From Stenotrophomonas maltophilia (lineage in GTDB: Bacteria > Pseudomonadota > Gammaproteobacteria > Xanthomonadales > Xanthomonadaceae), in assembly GCF_003205835.1 (NCBI RefSeq), contig NZ_CP029773.1, forward strand, positions 3,132,501-3,196,500: a stretch of 64,000 nucleotides of DNA, in the 5' to 3' direction. Shown here in pieces: positions 55,941-64,000 of this stretch (the first letter of the stretch is position 1; every line of letters starts with the position of its first letter). The notes under the pieces are model-generated. The model had not been told where the DNA came from, made no database searches, and saw only the letters and a program-made list of their open reading frames with translations. The position numbers and the translations under genes were made by a program.

Positions 55941-56762
55941 ATGGCCGACGAAGCCCCCGACACGCCCAGCAAGGAGGCGCTGAAGGCGCTGACCCAGTAC
56001 CGGGAGCGGGACACCGCGTCGCCCGAACTCCTGTCGACGCTTGAACGGCATGGGCTGTTGTGGCCCGTCGAACATCCGGGCCATGAGGCCCTCCAGGTGC
56101 GGATGTTCGCCGCCTATGCCCGCGCCGACCGCCAGCATGTGGCAGACAACTTCATCCTCGGCGTGCAGGAGAACGGCAGCGACCTGCGCGCCGGGCTGTC
56201 GGCGTATGCGTTCATGGTGCACTTCCCCAGGCATCAGGAGCAGCCACACCCCAGCCTCGCCTGTGCGGTCTGCGGCCAGGTCCGCGAAGGCAGATTCGAC
56301 CCGACCACCTGGGCGCGCGTCCGCCACAACATCGGGGTCGTGCTCGGCGGAAGCGTAAACGCCATCACCTTCCTGTTGGAACAACACAATCTGACGCCCA
56401 GACGGGCGCCCGGCGACATGAGCACACTGGTGGCACTGCTGCGGCTGCTGCACCACGAGAGCGACGCCAAGGACACCCCGTCGACCATCGTCAAACGCGT
56501 GCGCGCGCTGCCGGGCCTGAAACTGTCCGTCGAGCAGGCGCGTCACCTGCTGGATGCCCTGGGCCATGCCGGGCTGCTGCAGACCCCCGAGCATCCCGGC
56601 CTGGCGCAACGCTTCACCCGGGTCGGCCTGGCACCGCGCACCTCGCGCTCTTCGGACTGGAGCTATCCCGTCGATTTCTGGAAAGGCGCCTACGGCATCG
56701 ACAGCGGGGCCCTGCGCTTCTGGTTCGCTCACCATCCTGCGCTGCTGGCTGCGCTGGACTGA
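55941..56762 (+). CDS. hypothetical protein with zinc-knuckle-like CxxC
   Basis: 273 residues, soluble, no signal or membrane segment. Features: an N-terminal helix-rich part with TLERHGLLWPVEHPGHEAL, one CAVCGQV motif near residue 110 (half a zinc site), a middle part (KALPGLKLSVEQARHLLDALG), and a conserved-looking end DWSYPVDFWKGAYGIDSGALRFWF. The WPVEHPGHEALQVR and LQTPEHPGLAQRF segments echo each other, hinting at an internal duplication. I do not recognise a family. Confidence 0.6.
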   Translation: MADEAPDTPSKEALKALTQYRERDTASPELLSTLERHGLLWPVEHPGHEALQVRMFAAYARADRQHVADNFILGVQENGSDLRAGLSAYAFMVHFPRHQEQPHPSLACAVCGQVREGRFDPTTWARVRHNIGVVLGGSVNAITFLLEQHNLTPRRAPGDMSTLVALLRLLHHESDAKDTPSTIVKRVRALPGLKLSVEQARHLLDALGHAGLLQTPEHPGLAQRFTRVGLAPRTSRSSDWSYPVDFWKGAYGIDSGALRFWFAHHPALLAALD

Positions 56763-56858
56763 GCGCGCAGGCGGCGCCGACGCGCTGCCCTGCCGGCGCA
56801 TGGCAGGCATGCGCCCCGTTCATGCCTCCGCCACGCGCAGGGCGCGCACAATACGCAC

Positions 56859-58730
56859 ATGCCTGCTACCCCCACCGCTGGCGCTGCCGCCGCGAAGAAA
56901 CCCAGCCTGCGCCAGCGCTTCCGGGCGATGCGCAACCTGCCACCGTTCCTGCGCATGGTGTGGCAGACCAGTCCTGTCCTGACTCTGGCCAGCCTTGGCC
57001 TGCGTCTGATCCGCGCACTGCTGCCGGTGGCGATGCTCTACGTCGGCAAGCTGATCATCGACAGCGCCCTGCACCTGAGCCAGCACGACGCTGGCTTCCC
57101 GCCGCTGGGCGAAGCACTGTCCAGCGGCATACTGAATCCGCTGCTGGGCCTGCTGGCGCTGGAATTCGGCCTGGCCATCGCCTCGGATCTGCTCGGCCGG
57201 CTGGTCAGCTACGCCGATGCCCTGCTCTCGGAACTGTTCGCCAACGTCACCAGCATCCGGTTGATGGAACACGCGGCAACGCTGGATCTGGAGGACTTCG
57301 AGGACCCGGACCTGCAGGACAAGCTGGACCGTGCGCGGCGCCAGACCATGGGCCGGATGAACCTGATGAGCCAGTTGTTCGGCCAGGTGCAGGACGCGAT
57401 CACCGTGGCCAGCCTCGCCGTCGGCCTGCTGGTCTACGCGCCGTGGCTGATCCTGCTGCTGGCGCTGGCCCTGGTGCCGGCCTTCATCGGCGAATCGCAC
57501 TTCAACGCGGCCGGCTACAGCCTCAACTTCCAGTGGACGCCCGAGCGCCGCCAGCTCGACTACCTGCGCCAGCTCGGTGCCAGCGTGGAAACGGCCAAGG
57601 AAGTGAAGATCTACAACCTGCACCGCTTCCTGGTGGAGCGCTACCGGCGCCTGTCGGTGGCGCTGTTCCAGGCCAACCGCGCCCTGGCCCGGCGCCGCGC
57701 GTTCTGGGGCACGCTGCTGGCCGCACTGGGCACGCTGGGCTACTACACCGCCTACGCCTACATCGCCTGGCGCACGGTGCGCGGCGACTTCTCGATCGGC
57801 GACCTGACCTTCCTCGCCGGCAGCTTCCTGCGCCTGCGCCAGCTGCTGGAGGGCCTGCTGATCGGGTTCTCGCAGGTGGCCAGCCAGGCGCTGTACCTGG
57901 ATGACCTGTTCTCGTTCTTCCAGATCCAGCCGGAAATCCACTCGCGTGAAGGTGCGGTGCGCGTGCCGCAGCCGATCCGCCAGGGCTTCGTGTTCGAGAA
58001 CGTCGGCTTCCGCTACCCGGATGCCGAGCAATGGGCAGTGCGCCACCTTGATTTCCAGCTGCAGGCCGGCGAAGTACTGGCGCTGGTCGGTGAGAACGGC
58101 GCCGGCAAGACCACCCTGGTGAAGCTGCTGGCACGGCTGTACGAACCGGACGAGGGCCGCATCCTGCTCGATGGGCGCGACCTGCGCGACTACGACCTGG
58201 ACGACCTGCGCGCCAACCTCGGGGTGATCTTCCAGGACTTCGTGCGCTACAACCTCAGCGCCGGCGAGAACATCGGCGTCGGCCAGGTCGAGGCGATGGA
58301 CGATCAGGCACGCATCGCCGACGCCGCGCGGCGCGGCATGGCCGAGGAAGTGATCGACGACCTGCCCGGCGGCTACGACCAGCTGATCGGCCGCCGCTTC
58401 AAGCAGGGCGTGGACCTGTCCGGCGGCCAATGGCAGAAGATCGCCATCGCCCGCGCATGGATGCGCAATGCGCAGGTGATGATCCTGGATGAGCCAACAG
58501 CAGCGCTGGATGCGCGCAGCGAGTTCGAGGTGTTCCAGCGGTTCAGGGAACTGGCGGATAATCGCACCGCAGTGCTGATTTCCCACCGTTTCTCCTCGGT
58601 ACGCATGGCCGATCGCATCCTGGTGCTGGCCGATGGCCGGATCGAGGCCAGCGGCACCCATGAGCAGCTGATGGCACAGGGCGGCCGCTACGCCGAGCTG
58701 TTCGAGCTGCAGGCGGCCGGCTACCGCTGA
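56859..58730 (+). CDS. ABC transporter, fused permease-ATPase (lipid/drug exporter type)
   Basis: 623 residues, one half-transporter that should dimerise. Six N-terminal membrane helices (residues 40-320) are followed by an ATPase with Walker A VGENGAGKTTLVK, signature LSGGQWQKIAIARA, Walker B VMILDEPTAALD and switch His in LISHRFSSV. The FQDFVRYNLSAGENIG Q-loop is typical of the group that includes MsbA-like and peptide exporters. Neighbours give no substrate. The long cytoplasmic helix segments are unremarkable. Confidence 0.92.
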   Translation: MPATPTAGAAAAKKPSLRQRFRAMRNLPPFLRMVWQTSPVLTLASLGLRLIRALLPVAMLYVGKLIIDSALHLSQHDAGFPPLGEALSSGILNPLLGLLALEFGLAIASDLLGRLVSYADALLSELFANVTSIRLMEHAATLDLEDFEDPDLQDKLDRARRQTMGRMNLMSQLFGQVQDAITVASLAVGLLVYAPWLILLLALALVPAFIGESHFNAAGYSLNFQWTPERRQLDYLRQLGASVETAKEVKIYNLHRFLVERYRRLSVALFQANRALARRRAFWGTLLAALGTLGYYTAYAYIAWRTVRGDFSIGDLTFLAGSFLRLRQLLEGLLIGFSQVASQALYLDDLFSFFQIQPEIHSREGAVRVPQPIRQGFVFENVGFRYPDAEQWAVRHLDFQLQAGEVLALVGENGAGKTTLVKLLARLYEPDEGRILLDGRDLRDYDLDDLRANLGVIFQDFVRYNLSAGENIGVGQVEAMDDQARIADAARRGMAEEVIDDLPGGYDQLIGRRFKQGVDLSGGQWQKIAIARAWMRNAQVMILDEPTAALDARSEFEVFQRFRELADNRTAVLISHRFSSVRMADRILVLADGRIEASGTHEQLMAQGGRYAELFELQAAGYR

Positions 58731-58750
58731 GAACGCCTCTCGTTCCGCCT

Positions 58751-58769
58751 AATGAGAACTTGTCTCATT
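58751..58769 (+). promoter_or_regulatory. Fur-like operator and -10 box before fpr
   Basis: AATGAGA and TCTCATT form a perfect 7-bp inverted repeat with a 5-bp spacer, as in the Xanthomonas/Pseudomonas Fur consensus. TAGAAT (58775-58780) follows as the -10 box, 31 bp from ATG 58811. Iron limitation or oxidative stress control of fpr is the likely consequence. Confidence 0.7.
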
Positions 58770-58810
58770 TGAGATAGAATCACCCCCGACGACTTCCGAT
58801 AGATACGCCC

Positions 58811-59590
58811 ATGTCCTCCGCTTTTGGCGCCGAAACGGTGCTTGAGGTCCGCCACTGGACCGATGCCTACTTCAGCTTCACCCTCACCCGCGACAGCGGT
58901 TTCCGCTTCGAGAACGGCCAGTTCGTGATGATCGGCCTGGAAACCGAGGCGCGGCCGCTGCTGCGTGCGTACTCCATCGCCAGCGCCAACTGGGAAGAGC
59001 ACCTGGAGTTCTTCAGCATCAAGGTCCAGGACGGCCCGCTGACCTCGCGTCTGCAGCACATCAAGCCGGGTGACAAGGTACTGGTCGGCAAGAAGCCCAC
59101 CGGCACTTTGCTGATCAGCGACCTGCACCCGGGCAAGAACCTGTACCTGCTGGGCACGGGCACCGGCATGGCTCCATGGCTGTCGGTCATCAAGGACCCG
59201 GAAACCTACGAGCGCTTCGAGAAGGTGATCCTCTGCCACGGCGTGCGCTACGAGAAGGACCTGGCCTACCGCGATTACTTCGAGAAGGAACTGCGTGAGC
59301 ACGAATTCCTGGGCGAGATGATCGGCGACAAGCTGCTGTACTACCCGGCCGTCACCCGCGAGCCGTTCGCCAACCAGGGCCGCCTGACCCAGCTGATGGA
59401 AAGCGGCGAGATGCAGCGCACCCTCGGCCTGCCGGAACTGAGCCCGGAAAACGACCGCGCGATGATCTGCGGCAGCCCGCAGATGCTGGCTGATCTGCGC
59501 AGCGTACTCGATGCCCGTGGCTTCCAGGTCTCACCGCGTATCGGCCAGCCGGGCCATTACGTGTTCGAGCGCGCGTTCGTCGAAAAGTAA
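58811..59590 (+). CDS. fpr: ferredoxin/flavodoxin-NADP+ reductase
   Basis: 259 residues, E. coli Fpr-like. FAD motif RAYSIAS (with NGQFVMIGL before it) and NADP motif GTGTGMAPWLSV, then GVRYEKDL and CGSPQMLADL. C-terminal aromatic Phe near VFERAFVEK. Transfers electrons between NADPH and ferredoxin or flavodoxin for Fe-S repair and redox defence. A family A palindrome follows immediately. Confidence 0.95.
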   Translation: MSSAFGAETVLEVRHWTDAYFSFTLTRDSGFRFENGQFVMIGLETEARPLLRAYSIASANWEEHLEFFSIKVQDGPLTSRLQHIKPGDKVLVGKKPTGTLLISDLHPGKNLYLLGTGTGMAPWLSVIKDPETYERFEKVILCHGVRYEKDLAYRDYFEKELREHEFLGEMIGDKLLYYPAVTREPFANQGRLTQLMESGEMQRTLGLPELSPENDRAMICGSPQMLADLRSVLDARGFQVSPRIGQPGHYVFERAFVEK

Positions 59591-59591
59591 G

Positions 59592-59659
59592 CAAAAAGGG
59601 GACGGAGGGGATTAAGTCGTTTGTGCATAAACGACTTAATCCCCTCCGTCCACTTTTTG
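59592..59659. repeat. family A palindrome, copy 3
   Basis: Palindrome with arms starting CAAAAAGGGGACGGAGGGG and centre TTTGTGCATAAA; one arm mismatch (C to A near the right end). Lies between the convergent fpr and glutathione peroxidase genes. Confidence 0.95.
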
Positions 59660-59667
59660 GGTTCATC

Positions 59668-60147
59668 TCACAGCAGCGCTTCGATCTCGCCGCGCAGCTG
59701 CTCCGGCCTGGTGGTGGGCGCATGCCGCGACACCACCTGCCCCTGGCGGTCGACCAGGAACTTGCTGAAATTCCACTTGATGCGGGCGCTACCCAGCAGG
59801 CCGCGCTTCTCGCGTGACAGCCATGCCCACAACGGATCAGCCCCCTCGCCGTTGACCTCGATCTTCTCCGACAGCGGGAAGCTGACCGGGTAGTCCAGCG
59901 AACAGAACTGGCGGATCTGCGCGGCGTCGCCGGGCTCCTGTGCACCGAACTGGTTGCATGGGAACCCGATCACCACCAGGCCACGCTCGCGGTAGTCCTG
60001 CCACAGCTGTTCCAGCCCGGTGTACTGCGGGGTGAAGCCACAACGGCTGGCGACATTGACCAGCAGCAACGGGTGACCCTGGTACCGGGCCAGGGCCTGC
60101 GGCTGGCCGTCGAGGTCGCGGAAGCTGAAATCGTAGGCAGTGGTCAT
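59668..60147 (-). CDS. glutathione peroxidase, cytosolic (Cys type)
   Basis: 159 residues. NVASRCGFTPQYTGLEQL holds Cys36, with PCNQFGAQEPG and WNFSKFLVD completing the site. No signal peptide, unlike the paralogue at 12833-13420, so this is the cytosolic member (BtuE-like). Start ATG 60147; an upstream reading would add unrelated residues. Confidence 0.93.
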   Translation of the reverse strand: MTTAYDFSFRDLDGQPQALARYQGHPLLLVNVASRCGFTPQYTGLEQLWQDYRERGLVVIGFPCNQFGAQEPGDAAQIRQFCSLDYPVSFPLSEKIEVNGEGADPLWAWLSREKRGLLGSARIKWNFSKFLVDRQGQVVSRHAPTTRPEQLRGEIEALL

Positions 60148-60277
60148 GGCAGCGGGCCGTGGGCGGTGAATGCATGGTACCCGCGCCCAGCCCCGGCAAC
60201 ATGCCTTTTGACACAAGTGCGGGCGCCGCCGGCCGGGTTACCCTCGGGCCCTTGTTTGCCTTACCGGAGTTCCTACC

Positions 60278-62446
60278 TTGACCACTCGCCTTGCCCTTGC
60301 CGTGGCCATGTCCCTCGGCCTTGCCCTGCCCGCCTTCTCGGCCGGCGCCGCCACCCCGGCTGCCAGCACCCATGCCCAGCAGGCCAATCCGTTCTTCGCC
60401 GAAAGCCCGCTGCCGCTGCATTTCCCGCAGTTCGACAAGATCAAGGACAGCGACTTCGCCCCGGCCTTCGACGCCGGCATGGCGCAGCAGCTGAAGGAAG
60501 TGGAGGCGATCGCCAACAACAAGGCCAAGCCGACCTTCGACAACACCATCATCGCCCTGGAAAAGAGCGGTGACATCCTCGACCGTGCGACCACCGTGTT
60601 CTTCAGCCTGGTCGGCGCCGATACCAACGACACCCGCAAGAAGCTGCAGGCCGACTACTCGGCGAAGTTCGCCGCGCACAGCGATGCGATCGCGCTGAAC
60701 GGCAAGCTGTTCGCTCGCATCCAGGCGCTGTATGACACCCGCAGCCAGCTGGGCCTGGACGCCGAAGGCGTGCGTCTGGTCGAGAAGTACTACGACAACT
60801 ACGTGCGTGCAGGCGCCAAGCTGTCCGACGCCGACAAGGCCACGCTGAAGGAGATGAACGCCGAGCTGGCCAACCTGGGCACCAAGTTCAGCCAGAACGT
60901 GCAGTCGGAAGTGAACGCTTCGGCGATCACCGTTGACGACGTCAAGGAGCTGGACGGCCTGTCCAAGGAGCAGATCGCCGCCGCCGCCGAAGCCGCCAAG
61001 GCTCGTGGCCTGGAAGGCAAGTACGTGATCACCCTGCTCAACACCACCGGCCAGCCGCCGCTGACCAACCTGGCCAACCGCGCTCTGCGCCAGAAGATCT
61101 ACGAAGCCTCGACCACCCGCGGCAGCCGCGGCGGTGAGTTCGACAACACCGCGCTGGTCTCGCGCATCATGCAGCTGCGTGCCGACAAGGCCAAGCTGAT
61201 GGGCTTCCCGAACTTCGCCGCCTACAACCTGACCAACCAGACCGCCAAGACCCCGGAAGCGGTCAACGCAATGCTGGGCAAGCTGGCTCCGGCCGCGGTG
61301 GCCAATGCCAAGCGCGAAGCCGCCGACCTGCAGGCGATGATCGACAAGGAACAGAAGGCCGCGCGCAAGCCGACCTTCCAGCTGGAACCGTGGGACTGGG
61401 CCTTCTACAGCGAGAAGGTGCGCCAGGCCAAGTACAACTTCGACGAGTCGCAGCTGAAGCCGTACTTCGAGATGAAGAACGTGCTGGAGAACGGCGTGTT
61501 CTACGCCGCCGGCCAGGAATTCGGCCTGACCTTCAAGCAGCGCACCGACCTGCCGGTCTACCACGATGACGTCACCGTCTACGACGTGTTCGACGCCGAC
61601 GGCAGCCAGCTGGCGATCTTCATCTTCGACCCGTATGCACGCGCCTCCAAGCGCGGTGGTGCGTGGATGAACTCCTACGTCTCGCAGTCCAAGCTGACCG
61701 GCTTCAAGCCGGTGGTCGCCAACCACCTGAACATCCCGAAGCCGCCGGCCGGCCAGCCGACCCTGCTGACCTGGGACGAGGTGAACACCACCTTCCACGA
61801 GTTCGGCCACGCCCTGCACGGCATGTTCTCCAACGTGAAGTACCCGTACTTCTCGGGCACGTCGGTGCCGCGTGACTTCGTCGAGTTCCCCTCGCAGGTC
61901 AACGAGATGTGGTCGGACAACCCGGTCATCCTGAAGAACTACGCCAAGCACTACCAGAATGGTTCGGCGATGCCGCAGGCACTGCTGGACAAGGTGCTGG
62001 CTGCGGCCAAGTTCAACCAGGGCTTCGCCACCACCGAGTACCTGGGTGCAGCGATGCTGGACCAGCGCTGGCACCAGATCGGCGCCGACCAGGTGCCGGC
62101 CGCCAAGGACGTGATGGCCTTCGAGCGCGCCGCGCTGGAGAAGGACGGCATCTACTACGCGCCGGTTCCGCCGCGCTACAAGACCCCGTACTTCAGCCAC
62201 ATCATGGGCGGCTACTCGGCCGGCTACTACGCCTACATCTGGTCGGAAGTGCTCGATGCCAACACCCAGAAGTGGTTCAAGGACAACGGCGGCCTGAGCC
62301 GCAAGAATGGCGACCACTTCCGCGCCACCCTGCTGTCGAAGGGTGGCAGCGTCGACGCGATGCAGCTGTTCCGCGATTTCGCCGGCCACGAGCCGCAGAT
62401 CGAACCGCTGCTGGAAAAGCGTGGCCTGACCGGCGCCGGCAACTGA
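60278..62446 (+). CDS. dcp: exported M3-family zinc peptidase (Dcp-like)
   Basis: 722 residues. TTG start at 60278 with GGAG 8 nt upstream. A signal peptide (RLALAVAMSLGLALPAFSAG) exports the enzyme, unlike cytosolic E. coli Dcp. Catalytic zinc motif HEFGH at His507-His511, with EFPSQVNE supplying the downstream Glu ligand. It removes dipeptides from the C-terminus of oligopeptides. Typical M3 helical N-domain precedes the catalytic half. Confidence 0.92.
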   Translation: MTTRLALAVAMSLGLALPAFSAGAATPAASTHAQQANPFFAESPLPLHFPQFDKIKDSDFAPAFDAGMAQQLKEVEAIANNKAKPTFDNTIIALEKSGDILDRATTVFFSLVGADTNDTRKKLQADYSAKFAAHSDAIALNGKLFARIQALYDTRSQLGLDAEGVRLVEKYYDNYVRAGAKLSDADKATLKEMNAELANLGTKFSQNVQSEVNASAITVDDVKELDGLSKEQIAAAAEAAKARGLEGKYVITLLNTTGQPPLTNLANRALRQKIYEASTTRGSRGGEFDNTALVSRIMQLRADKAKLMGFPNFAAYNLTNQTAKTPEAVNAMLGKLAPAAVANAKREAADLQAMIDKEQKAARKPTFQLEPWDWAFYSEKVRQAKYNFDESQLKPYFEMKNVLENGVFYAAGQEFGLTFKQRTDLPVYHDDVTVYDVFDADGSQLAIFIFDPYARASKRGGAWMNSYVSQSKLTGFKPVVANHLNIPKPPAGQPTLLTWDEVNTTFHEFGHALHGMFSNVKYPYFSGTSVPRDFVEFPSQVNEMWSDNPVILKNYAKHYQNGSAMPQALLDKVLAAAKFNQGFATTEYLGAAMLDQRWHQIGADQVPAAKDVMAFERAALEKDGIYYAPVPPRYKTPYFSHIMGGYSAGYYAYIWSEVLDANTQKWFKDNGGLSRKNGDHFRATLLSKGGSVDAMQLFRDFAGHEPQIEPLLEKRGLTGAGN

Positions 62447-62470
62447 TCGCCCGCGCGGTAGCCTGAAACG

Positions 62471-62500
62471 AAAACCGCCCGGGAGACCGGGCGGTTTTTT
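62471..62500 (+). terminator. Rho-independent terminator of the M3 peptidase gene
   Basis: ACCGCCCGG stem with a short GAGA-type loop and complement is followed by TTTTTT. Confidence 0.93.
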
Positions 62501-62509
62501 GTTGTGATT

Positions 62510-62586
62510 GGGGTCAGAGCCCTTCTCTGCGAAAAGGGATCTGACCCCGGGGTCGGATCCCTTTCCGCGGAACGGGCTCCGACCCC
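62510..62586. repeat. family B hairpin pair
   Basis: Two back-to-back copies at 62510-62548 (GGGGTCAGAGCCC first) and 62549-62586 (GGGGTCGGATCCC first). They lie between the peptidase terminator and the cfa stop. Confidence 0.85.
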
Positions 62587-62595
62587 GCTCCGGCT

Positions 62596-63711
62596 TCATC
62601 GTGGCGCCACGTACCCACCCGGCACGCCTTCCGGCGACAGCACCAGCTGCCACAGCTGCGCGTGCCGGCAACGGAAAGTGGCCATCGATCCAGCCAGGTA
62701 GAAGCGCCACATGCGCCGGAAGTGCTCGTCGTAGCGCGCATCCAGCCGGGGCCACGCCGCTTCCACGTTGCGCCGCCAGGCCTGCAGGGTCAGGTCGTAA
62801 TCGGTACCGAAGTTGTGCCAGTCCTCCAGCACGAAGCGGCCCTCGAACGCCTTGGTGATCTGCACCGCCGATGGCAGCATCGAGTTGGGAAAGATGTAGC
62901 GCGCGATCCACGGATCGGTACGATGCCGCGAGATGTTGGTGCCGATGCTGTGCAACAGCAGCAGTCCGCGCGGCGACAGGCAACGCTTGGCCACCTCGAA
63001 GAAGCTGGCGTAGTTCTTGTCGCCAACGTGCTCGAACATGCCGATCGAGAAGATCGCATCGAACGGCTCGTCCAGCTCGCGGTAGTCCTGCAGGCGGATC
63101 TCGATGGGCAGGCCGGCGCACAGTTCGCGCGCGAACTCGGCCTGTTCCTGCGAAATGGTCACGCCGACGCCGCTGACACCATAGCGCTCGGCGGCGAACT
63201 TCAGGGCTTCGCCCCAGCCACAGCCGATGTCCAGCACACGCTGCCCCGGACGCAGGCCCAGCTTGCGGCAGACCAGGTCGAGCTTGGCCTCCTGTGCGGC
63301 GTCGAGGTCATCGGCATTGCGCCAATAGCCGCAGCTGTACACCAGGCGCTGGCCGAGCATGGCCTGGTAGAGATCATTGCCGAGGTCGTAATGACGGCGA
63401 CCGACTTCGTAGCTGCCCTGCCCCACCTGCAGGTTGAACAGCCGCGCCTTCAGCGCATCGGCCACTTCGCGCCAGCCGTGCACCCGTTCGTCCAGGTGCG
63501 CCTGCATCAGGTGGACGAGGAATTCATCCAGGACGTTGGCATCCCACCAACCGTCCATGTAGCTCTCGCCGAGGCCGAGCGAACCGTGCGCCATGACCCG
63601 CGCGAAGAAGCGCGGGTCATGCACCTGGATATCCTGTGGCTGGGTACCGCCGATGCGGACCCCGGCTTCCTGCAGCAGGCCGGCGACCCGCTCCTGCAAC
63701 CCTGTATCCAC
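62596..63711 (-). CDS. cfa: cyclopropane-fatty-acyl-phospholipid synthase
   Basis: 371 residues. A SAM-dependent methylene-transferase acting on membrane lipid double bonds. HDPRFFARVMAHGSLGLGESY, the SAM motif VLDIGCGWGEAL, GVTISQEQAEFA and SIGMFEHVG match the family. Start GTG 63711 follows AGGAGG. Length is close to E. coli Cfa (382). Twenty base pairs downstream of a DUF3298-like gene in the same orientation, so possibly co-transcribed. Confidence 0.95.
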   Translation of the reverse strand: MDTGLQERVAGLLQEAGVRIGGTQPQDIQVHDPRFFARVMAHGSLGLGESYMDGWWDANVLDEFLVHLMQAHLDERVHGWREVADALKARLFNLQVGQGSYEVGRRHYDLGNDLYQAMLGQRLVYSCGYWRNADDLDAAQEAKLDLVCRKLGLRPGQRVLDIGCGWGEALKFAAERYGVSGVGVTISQEQAEFARELCAGLPIEIRLQDYRELDEPFDAIFSIGMFEHVGDKNYASFFEVAKRCLSPRGLLLLHSIGTNISRHRTDPWIARYIFPNSMLPSAVQITKAFEGRFVLEDWHNFGTDYDLTLQAWRRNVEAAWPRLDARYDEHFRRMWRFYLAGSMATFRCRHAQLWQLVLSPEGVPGGYVAPR

Positions 63712-63730
63712 GCCACCTCCTCGACTGCGG

Positions 63731-64000
63731 TCAACCGCGTGCGAACAGCTCCACGTAGTCCTTGGCCACGTGCGGCAACAGCACCGCCGCCGGCACATCG
63801 GCGGTCTGGGTGCCGTCCGAGTATGGACCCACCTGGTACGGCGGGAACACAAAGCGCAGCGCGGTGATCTGCCCCTTGTCGTCGGTCAGCGGCTGGAACT
63901 GGCTGAAATTGTCGGCCTGCGGGCCGGTACCGTCGGCGATCATGCGCGATGCGTTGCGCAGCGATTCCTGCAGCTGGGCCGGGTCCATGTCCTCGCCGCT
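63731..64000 (-). CDS. DUF3298-like protein, 5' end outside window
   Basis: 90 residues of a longer reading frame are visible. It reads SGEDMDPAQLQESLRNASRM at the window edge, continues through NFSQFQPLTDDKGQITALRFVFPPYQVGPYSDG, and ends in LPHVAKDYVELFARG. The FVFPPYQVGPYSDGTQ block fits the C-terminal DUF3298 domain of RsiV-like and lipoprotein families. Most of the protein, including any anchor, lies beyond the edge. The ATG at 63988 is internal and not the real start. Confidence 0.72.
   Translation of the reverse strand, partial: SGEDMDPAQLQESLRNASRMIADGTGPQADNFSQFQPLTDDKGQITALRFVFPPYQVGPYSDGTQTADVPAAVLLPHVAKDYVELFARG

Noticed and set aside
59837-63121. Long leftward open frame covering the Dcp-like gene and a repeat region
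   Set aside because: It crosses a terminator and two hairpins and is antisense to a clear M3 peptidase.

Overview
The window looks like a chromosomal segment of a Stenotrophomonas (S. maltophilia complex) genome. DNA is GC-rich. Many gene junctions carry short GTAG-headed palindromes matching the SMAG repeats described for S. maltophilia. Protein content is typically xanthomonad: split methionine synthase, lipoproteins, a TonB receptor and several glutathione transferases. I see no phage, integrase, insertion sequence, CRISPR array, rRNA or tRNA. Most of it is core genome with densely packed operons.

Layout. 1-6.1 kb: an acyl-CoA dehydrogenase truncated by the left edge, diverging from an ArsR-methyltransferase fusion regulator that heads a methionine synthase split into two genes. 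6.1-13.4 kb: an MFS permease, an OafA-type acyltransferase, a UDP-glucose dehydrogenase/SlyX/DUF2058 operon, an FKBP isomerase and an exported glutathione peroxidase. 13.7-18.4 kb: a YtrA-type GntR operon with a small membrane protein, ABC exporter, an exported GSGD-repeat protein and lipoproteins. 18.5-30.3 kb: central metabolism (fumC, purB, the ribosomal oxygenase gene, sucA-sucB-lpd). 30.4-38.2 kb: a LysR/GST divergent pair, a TonB receptor translationally coupled to a PhoD phosphatase, and dnaB. 38.5-44.8 kb: an FMN reductase, an asparagine-synthetase-like gene 3 bp from an orphan fused alpha-beta E1 dehydrogenase, a GST and a GNAT. 44.9-52.7 kb: glycine-zipper envelope proteins, TatD, TcdA, a membrane-tethered cytochrome c'-like protein, a cold-shock protein, PldA, an ArsC-like protein, a GST and a Cys-rich lipoprotein. 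52.8-64 kb: class I fumarase, an ECF41 sigma factor with its carboxymuconolactone-decarboxylase partner, an unknown protein, an ABC exporter, Fpr, a second glutathione peroxidase, a Dcp-like peptidase, a cyclopropane synthase, and a DUF3298-like fragment cut by the right edge.

Four kinds of palindromic repeat occupy gene ends: SMAG, a roughly 66-bp near-perfect palindrome (three copies), a GGGGTC...GACCCC hairpin family, and a pair of large GGCGCC-core hairpins after purB. The most informative regulatory signals are two identically spaced ECF41-type promoters (TGTCACG-N16-CGTC), one before the sigma gene and one inside its 3' end ahead of the partner gene; a 28-bp operator touching the start of the ArsR-methyltransferase gene; a YtrA-type operator over the -10 of the ABC operon; and a Fur-like box before fpr. 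No entirely new system could be proven. The best candidates for new biology are the GSGD-protein ABC operon and the AsnB/orphan-E1 operon.
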